A DNA stretch of 46,332 nt from Planctomycetota bacterium (GTDB lineage Bacteria > Planctomycetota > UBA8742 > JACQVU01 > JANLHZ01). Below the pieces are notes generated by a model. The model made no database searches and was not told the DNA's origin. It was given only the letters and a program-made list of their open reading frames with translations. The DNA is taken from NCBI GenBank assembly GCA_024653775.1, contig JANLHZ010000070.1:1-46332 (forward strand). The letters run 5' to 3'. The position numbers and the translations under genes are program-made. Shown here in pieces: positions 41,823 to 46,332 of the stretch (positions are counted from its first letter, which is position 1; each line of letters begins with the position of its first letter).

Positions 41823-43331
41823 TCACATCCCGTAAAGAATCGCCGGGATGTACGAGAGAACCTGAAGCATGACGAGCGCGATCGTCATCGCGACTCCGAG
41901 GAGTATCGCGACGGTGTACCCCGCCGCGGCTTTGCCGTAGCCGATGCCGTGAAGGTGCGCGAGTCCGACGATGAGCACCGCGCCGTGCCAGAAGAACATC
42001 GCGACCATTCCGACGCCCCAGCAGACGAGCAGAATCGGCGTGCAGAGAACGAGGAACGTCGCGGAGGAGTAACACGAGGCCTGGAACGTCGCGTGGAATC
42101 CTCCGGAGGTTCCGCCGACGAGTTTCAGCCCGAAGTGGACCATCATCGGGAATATGAATATCCCCGCGACGCTGAACACGGGCATCGTAACGAGGAACAG
42201 CGAAGGCGAAATCATCTGCGGATCGTAGAGCTTCGTCAGGAGCGTATACAAGTCGACGTCCGCGGCCTGCGCGAAAGGAGTCCCGAATCCCGCCTGCAGG
42301 AAGAAGTACACGAAAAGAAACGGCGCCGCCACGAAAAACGGCGCGATGAAACTGAACAGCAGATTGCAGATCAGCGCGAAGAGGAAAGGATCGTAGAGCT
42401 TCTCGGAAACCATGTGCGAGCGGAAAAAAGTCACCGGACTGAAGAGCACCGTCCATGAAGTCTTGAAGAACGCTCGGATCGAACCTCCGTTTTCGCGCTG
42501 CTCCCACGGGGTAAGAGTCAGCCCGGCGCCACGGAAGTCGAATGAACATTCAGGACAGGCAAGCAGACGCTTTCCGCCATAATCGTGCCCGCACATAAGG
42601 CATCTGTGCTCCACGAACGACGGAACGAGCGCGAAATTGTGGGACATCTCGTAATCGCACCGCGGACATATCGACGGAGTGTACCCGGCGAACTCGTAGC
42701 CGCACTTGTGGCAGAATCCCCACTTGCTTTCTAGCGCGTCCTGCTTCGCGAGAACTTCCGCGCTGGGCGGATCGAGCTTTCCGCTGAGGACGATGCTCAC
42801 CTGCTCGCCGCTAGCGTCGTGAAGCGTGATCCTGCGATCGACCATCTTCGCCCTTCGCGGCATCGAGTCCCGCGGCTTGCGCCTTTTCTGGATGAATGGC
42901 TCGTCATCGTCATCTTCATGGTCGTCTTCGTCATCATCTTTGCCATAAAAACGATCGGGGATTTCGAGAGCGTCATCATCGCCTTCGACGAGCCTCGCTC
43001 TGCGCGACCCGGGCGATCGCTCCTCGGGAATCGAAATGCGGGAAAGCTCAGCGTCGGGCGCGTTTTCGACCTTCTGGTCGACAAGTTCGACAACCGAGGA
43101 ATCGTCGTAACTCGGAATACTGAAATCGCTCGATATTCTGATGGTCGCGTCGCTCTCGGAATCCCAGTCCAGATACCGCCAGTCCTTCGCGACTTCTGCA
43201 TCGATGGAATCGATCGCCTCGCGGCCCGCTTCGCGGGGCAGTTTCTTCCCGCACGCCCGGCAATAGCCTTCGGACGGAGGAGTCTTCCCGCCGCACTCGG
43301 CGCAGGTCTGAAGGTTTTCGCTTTTGTCCAT
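41823..43331 (-). CDS. Zinc-ribbon and Yip1-domain membrane protein
   Basis: This protein of about 502 residues has three predicted zinc-binding clusters: TCAECGGKTPPSEGYCRACG at the N-terminus and, in the middle, WGFCHKCGYEF...CPRC and HRCLMCGHDY...CPEC. A charged acidic/basic linker separates the first from the others. The C-terminal 220 residues are a Yip1-family membrane domain with about five helices (FKTSWTVLFSPVTFFRSHMV..., LYDPFLFALICNLLFSFIAP, GVGMVAMFFWHGAVLIVGLA). The frame is open from a TTG at 43379, but ATG 43331 is preferred. It is probably an integral inner-membrane protein. Its function is unknown. Confidence 0.75.
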   Translation of the reverse strand: MDKSENLQTCAECGGKTPPSEGYCRACGKKLPREAGREAIDSIDAEVAKDWRYLDWDSESDATIRISSDFSIPSYDDSSVVELVDQKVENAPDAELSRISIPEERSPGSRRARLVEGDDDALEIPDRFYGKDDDEDDHEDDDDEPFIQKRRKPRDSMPRRAKMVDRRITLHDASGEQVSIVLSGKLDPPSAEVLAKQDALESKWGFCHKCGYEFAGYTPSICPRCDYEMSHNFALVPSFVEHRCLMCGHDYGGKRLLACPECSFDFRGAGLTLTPWEQRENGGSIRAFFKTSWTVLFSPVTFFRSHMVSEKLYDPFLFALICNLLFSFIAPFFVAAPFLFVYFFLQAGFGTPFAQAADVDLYTLLTKLYDPQMISPSLFLVTMPVFSVAGIFIFPMMVHFGLKLVGGTSGGFHATFQASCYSSATFLVLCTPILLVCWGVGMVAMFFWHGAVLIVGLAHLHGIGYGKAAAGYTVAILLGVAMTIALVMLQVLSYIPAILYGM

Positions 43332-43425
43332 CGAAGATCGCTCGAAGTCCGGGGATTCGTCAACCAAGGGTATCCACAAACCCTGGTTTCTTCAAGGCGC
43401 GAAATCTGAATTCGGATTACGGATT

Positions 43426-44115
43426 TCAGTTATCGATTGGAGTTTTGATTTTCGCCCTGGTCGCCGGCGGGACCACGAAGGCTAATAACAACACCGCGGC
43501 AATCCATATCGTGTCATACGAACTGCTATTTACCGGGTATTGTTCGATAAACCAATCAAGCGATGCTGAGCTGAAATAAGGTATCCTGAAATTGCTGACT
43601 TGACCGGTCTCGAATTGCTGATTTACAAATGTCACGAAGGTAAGATACTTCGCCAGTAAGAATGCGAAGACGCCGATTACGCAGGATATTCCCTTGAAGA
43701 GATAGCTTCGCGCTTTGCCCGCTCCGATTTTGACTCCTAGACCAACGAGTAGTCCCAGACCTATTGCGATTACTTCCCGTTCCTTTCCTGACCGCGCCGC
43801 TTCGAACGCCCACACCGCAGCGCCGAGGCATGAAAATACCATCCCGAGCAGGATGCTCAGAAATATCGATTTCAACGTCACGGCCTGCTCTCTGACGATC
43901 CTTTCGAACTTCCCCCGGCAATTCCCGCACACTTTCGTATTCACGTAATCGCTGGTTTTATCGTCGCCGAACCCCGAAACGACGGTCACGCAATCGATAC
44001 AAAAATTCCCGTCACAAAAATAACAACTCCCAACAGCTTGAACTCTGAGGTGTACCGCGCACATTTTCATGCTTGAAGATTCCGGTTCTTGAGTTTCGCT
44101 TCCGGGGTGATCCAT
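43426..44115 (-). CDS. B-box zinc-finger membrane protein
   Basis: This 229-residue protein has an N-terminal B-box-type zinc finger pattern (CAVHLRVQAVGSCYFCDGNF followed by CIDC...CGNC) and about four transmembrane helices (LKSIFLSILLGMVFSCLGAA..., SYDTIWIAAVLLLAFVVPPA). Such fusions occur in planctomycetes and relatives and have no known role. GAAAGGA precedes the ATG. It runs in the same direction as the Yip1 gene, with a short gap. Confidence 0.7.
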   Translation of the reverse strand: MDHPGSETQEPESSSMKMCAVHLRVQAVGSCYFCDGNFCIDCVTVVSGFGDDKTSDYVNTKVCGNCRGKFERIVREQAVTLKSIFLSILLGMVFSCLGAAVWAFEAARSGKEREVIAIGLGLLVGLGVKIGAGKARSYLFKGISCVIGVFAFLLAKYLTFVTFVNQQFETGQVSNFRIPYFSSASLDWFIEQYPVNSSSYDTIWIAAVLLLAFVVPPATRAKIKTPIDN

Positions 44116-44481
44116 AGAAGTCCTTTCTCGGTTTGATCATAGCAGTTCCACCTTACCTTTCTACGACAGAATAGTAGTCAAAAAACTGTCTGCAATCTCC
44201 ACTACCACGCGCGAAAGTTTCTGGTTCAGATTGCGCTTGATTGTGTTCTACGTACTTCTCTGTGGTTAAATAATCGTGTAGAGGAGTGAAAGTTTAAACT
44301 ATCCCTACTCTACACGATTATTCTGTCTTTCATTGAACGGTTTGGGAATGCAACTGATATCCACTTACTCGACCCGTTCAAGTTCAAATTTCCATATTTG
44401 TCATCGGAAATCCCCGAAATCAAAGGGAAATCGGGTACTCGATCAACCAAATCAACTGATGTCGAGTGATCACTGTCCGAA
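44116..44481. other. AT-rich intergenic region with a strong hairpin
   Basis: This lies between the divergent B-box and SpoVR genes and, with the solo repeat end, forms a 451-base gap. No credible gene is seen. A 78-codon minus-strand frame (44310-44546) starts inside the SpoVR-side repeat and has no ribosome-binding site. The region holds a 15-bp inverted repeat at 44269-44322. Confidence 0.4.
44269..44322. repeat. 15-bp inverted repeat hairpin
   Basis: AATAATCGTGTAGAG (44269-44283) and its exact complement CTCTACACGATTATT (44308-44322) are separated by a 24-base loop that holds the palindrome GTTTAAAC. No T run follows, so this is not an obvious terminator. It may be an operator or a relic of a mobile end. 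Confidence 0.6.
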
Positions 44482-44510
44482 ATCCGTAAACTTATTTTGA
44501 CACGACTCCT
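44482..44510 (-). mobile_element. Solo end of the core MITE-like family
   Basis: AAACTTATTTTGACACGACT and the bases up to CTCCT match the right end of copy 3, with TA (44511-44512) directly outside. The interior upstream does not carry the family core, so only one end remains. Confidence 0.65.
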
Positions 44511-44566
44511 TACCTGAGTTTGTGATAAAGTAATTTCCGGGAACAATTTCGCAAGGGGGCGAACAG

Positions 44567-46120
44567 ATGAAACTCAGCGCTGAAACCGGAACCCTGTCTC
44601 CTGAGCTTTCCGAGTGGGCGATAAGTATCGCGGACATTGCGAAAGACCTCGGACTAGACTTCTACCCAGTCGCGTTCGAGGTGCTGCCTTATTCGTATCT
44701 GAACGAGGTCGCGTCCTACGACGGCTTCGCGACGCGCTATCCTCACTGGCGCTTCGGGATGCAATACCAGCGCCTTTCGAAGACGTACAGCTACGGCCTT
44801 TCGAAGATATATGAGCTGGTCATAAACAACAACCCCTGCATCGCGTATCTGATGGAGGGAAACTCGGACGTCGCGCAGAAGCTCGTTATGGCGCACGTCT
44901 ACGCCCACTGCGATTTCTTCAAGAACAATATGTGGTTCTCCCACACGACCCGCAAAGCCATCGATGCGCTCGCGAACCACGGCACGAGGATCCGCAGGTA
45001 CATCGGGAAGTACGGTCTCGAAAAGGTCGAGCAGTTCATCGACGCGTGCCTTTCGATAGAGAACCTGATCGACATTTTCTCGGTGTTCGAAGCGCAGAAA
45101 CGAAGGCCGACCGCGAAGGTTCTTCGGGACGAGGAGGTGGTAACGAGCGTGCCGCTGCTCGGAAGAGCGGAAGAGCTGAAGCCGTACATGCAGCAGTACA
45201 TCAACCCGCCAGAATTCGTCGAGCGGCAGAAGAAGAAGCTCGAGGAGAAGATCAAAAGGCAAGCGATGTTCCCGGAGAAACCCGAGCGCGACGTCCTGCT
45301 GTTTCTGCTGGAGCACGCGCCTTTGCAGCCCTGGCAGCACGACATCCTCGCGATCATCCGCGATGAGGCGTACTACTTCATGCCACAGCGACTGACGAAG
45401 ATCATGAACGAAGGCTGGGCCACCTACTGGCACTCGAAAATGATGACCGAGCACATTGCAGGCGCGAGCGAGATAATCGAATACGCGGACCTCTGCGCCG
45501 GAACGCTCGCAACTGGACGCGGACAACTGAATCCCTACAAACTCGGGGTCGAGCTGTACCGCGACGTCGAGGAGCGCTGGAACAAGGGACAGTTCGGAAA
45601 GCTCTACGACGAGTGCGACAATCGGGCGGAGAAAGCCGCGTGGGACAAAGGCCTCGGCCTCGGAAGAAAGAAGATCTTCGAGGTCCGGAAGCTCTACAAC
45701 GACATTACCTTCATCGACGAATTCCTCACGCCGGAGTTCGCCGCGCGGCACAAGATGTTCACCTTCGAGTACAACCCGAACATGGGCGAGTATCAGATTG
45801 CGAGCCGGGAATTTGGCGACATCAAAAACCAGCTCCTTTTCGAGCTTACGAATTTCGGAAGTCCCATAATCGAGGTCTACAACGCGAACTACAAGAACCG
45901 CGGCGAGCTATACCTCATCCACGATCACCAGGGCGTCGACCTTCAGTTCGACTACGCCGCGGCGACTCTCGAGAACCTTTACAAAGTCTGGACCCGGCCA
46001 GTGCATGTGCAGAGTCTTGTGCTCGAAAGGCCGTTCCTGCTCAGCTACGACGGTTCGTCGCATAAGAAGGGCGAACTCACCGAGAGCGAATACGTCCAAA
46101 TCAAGAAGGCGCGGAAGTGA
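44567..46120 (+). CDS. spoVR: SpoVR family protein
   Basis: This 517-residue protein is a member of the SpoVR family, named for a Bacillus cortex mutant but widespread in non-sporulating bacteria (YcgB). It shows the family's ordered segments: WAISIADIAKDLGLDFYPVA, FEVLPYSYLNEVASYDGFAT, PHWRFGMQYQRLSKTYSYGL, VMAHVYAHCDFFKNNMWF and AYYFMPQRLTKIMNEGWATY. In many genomes spoVR is grouped with yeaH/prkA, but no such partner is in the window. AAGGGGGCG precedes the ATG. It ends in a region of small repeats. Confidence 0.92.
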   Translation: MKLSAETGTLSPELSEWAISIADIAKDLGLDFYPVAFEVLPYSYLNEVASYDGFATRYPHWRFGMQYQRLSKTYSYGLSKIYELVINNNPCIAYLMEGNSDVAQKLVMAHVYAHCDFFKNNMWFSHTTRKAIDALANHGTRIRRYIGKYGLEKVEQFIDACLSIENLIDIFSVFEAQKRRPTAKVLRDEEVVTSVPLLGRAEELKPYMQQYINPPEFVERQKKKLEEKIKRQAMFPEKPERDVLLFLLEHAPLQPWQHDILAIIRDEAYYFMPQRLTKIMNEGWATYWHSKMMTEHIAGASEIIEYADLCAGTLATGRGQLNPYKLGVELYRDVEERWNKGQFGKLYDECDNRAEKAAWDKGLGLGRKKIFEVRKLYNDITFIDEFLTPEFAARHKMFTFEYNPNMGEYQIASREFGDIKNQLLFELTNFGSPIIEVYNANYKNRGELYLIHDHQGVDLQFDYAAATLENLYKVWTRPVHVQSLVLERPFLLSYDGSSHKKGELTESEYVQIKKARK

Positions 46121-46144
46121 GCGGCGAGTGGTGAGAAAAATGCA

Positions 46145-46170
46145 GAATGCGGAATGCGGAATGCGGAATA
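46145..46170. repeat. Heptanucleotide tandem array GCGGAAT
   Basis: Three consecutive GCGGAAT units are preceded by GCAGAAT, 25 bases after the SpoVR stop codon. This is the third heptamer array in the window. Confidence 0.75.
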
Positions 46171-46188
46171 GTCGTCGGTAGTCTGTTC

Positions 46189-46215
46189 GTAGTGTGCTCG
46201 TGAGAGCATATTTTC
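46189..46215. repeat. Second copy of a segment of the IS66-type MITE interior
   Basis: These 27 bases, containing GTGCTCGTGAGAGCATATTT, are identical to 6025-6051 inside the MITE at 5980-6120. About 10 bases further on both sites carry GGATCAAAG/GGATCGAAG. The TIRs are not found here, so it is a diverged or rearranged relative. Confidence 0.7.
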
Positions 46216-46280
46216 CAGATAGTTGAGGATCGAAGTTAGTGTCCAGAGTCTTGCGCAAATTCATTCTGTCCTCGACCTGC

Positions 46281-46314
46281 TTTGACACCATTCCCCATGG
46301 GGAATGGTGTCAAA
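46281..46314. repeat. Perfect 34-bp palindrome
   Basis: TTTGACACCATTCCCC is followed by AT and the exact complement GGGGAATGGTGTCAAA, a loopless 34-bp inverted repeat. Palindromes of this kind often mark REP elements or the ends of IS200/IS605-like or RAYT-associated elements. No transposase is visible before the window edge. Confidence 0.8.
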
Positions 46315-46332
46315 AATGAATCGATTTCTCAG

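Noticed and set aside
44310-44546. 78-codon minus-strand frame
   Set aside because: Its start lies in the spacer and repeat end upstream of spoVR, it has no ribosome-binding site and no family resemblance.
1-46332. tRNA, rRNA, riboswitch or origin signals
   Set aside because: No cloverleaf, conserved rRNA stretch, known riboswitch motif or DnaA-box cluster was seen in the intergenic regions by eye. A covariance-model scan was not possible.

Overview
The window is 46.3 kb of GC-rich, densely coded bacterial chromosome. Several features fit an uncultured Planctomycetota-like or related candidate-phylum bacterium: many acidic Asp/Glu-rich proteins, an ScpB with a long acidic N-terminus, a PPC-domain secreted caspase, a VIT/VWA protein, zinc-ribbon/Yip1 membrane proteins, an EF-G variant, and a short HTH-acidic-TM protein. 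A WaaG-like glycosyltransferase and a WaaP/InaA-like kinase suggest an outer membrane with LPS. The lineage is inference only. No rRNA, tRNA or CRISPR array was found.

Layout. 0-5.9 kb: scpB boxed by inverted copies of a MITE-like repeat, a FlgT/CsgG-like lipoprotein, a secreted orthocaspase and manA. 5.9-13 kb: an IS66-like MITE, a fumarylacetoacetate-hydrolase-family enzyme, a WaaG-like GT4, an orphan nucleotidyltransferase-fold protein, hemY, gdhA and an LPS-kinase-like protein. 13-16.6 kb: small planctomycete-type proteins and a lone terminase large subunit gene. 16.6-24.3 kb: the most unusual stretch. Two compact AT-richer cargo islands each follow a gene (terL, fusA) and each end in a second diverged copy of that gene's last codons. 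Island A carries a seven-bladed Kelch protein, an unknown protein and a four-TM protein. Island B carries a three-gene TIGR04255 operon. Between them lies a four-helix-bundle protein gene cut off by a MITE copy.

24.4-28.1 kb: VIT/VWA protein, small membrane protein and GT2 glycosyltransferase. 28.4-33.7 kb: a tight four-gene operon (TIM-barrel protein, C39-like peptidase, RLAN/RimK ATP-grasp ligase, GCS2 carboxylate-amine ligase) that looks like a peptide/amide-bond synthesis cluster of unknown product. 33.8-38 kb: two membrane proteins and a sensor histidine kinase. 38.3-46.1 kb: folK-miaA, an FHA protein, two zinc-binding membrane proteins and spoVR.

Non-coding DNA is rich in small mobile repeats. 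These include a ~180-bp MITE-like family with a shared core but different ends (five copies plus a solo end), an IS66-type 141-bp MITE with a perfect 8-bp target duplication, REP/BIME-like palindromes, a perfect 34-bp palindrome and three heptanucleotide tandem arrays.
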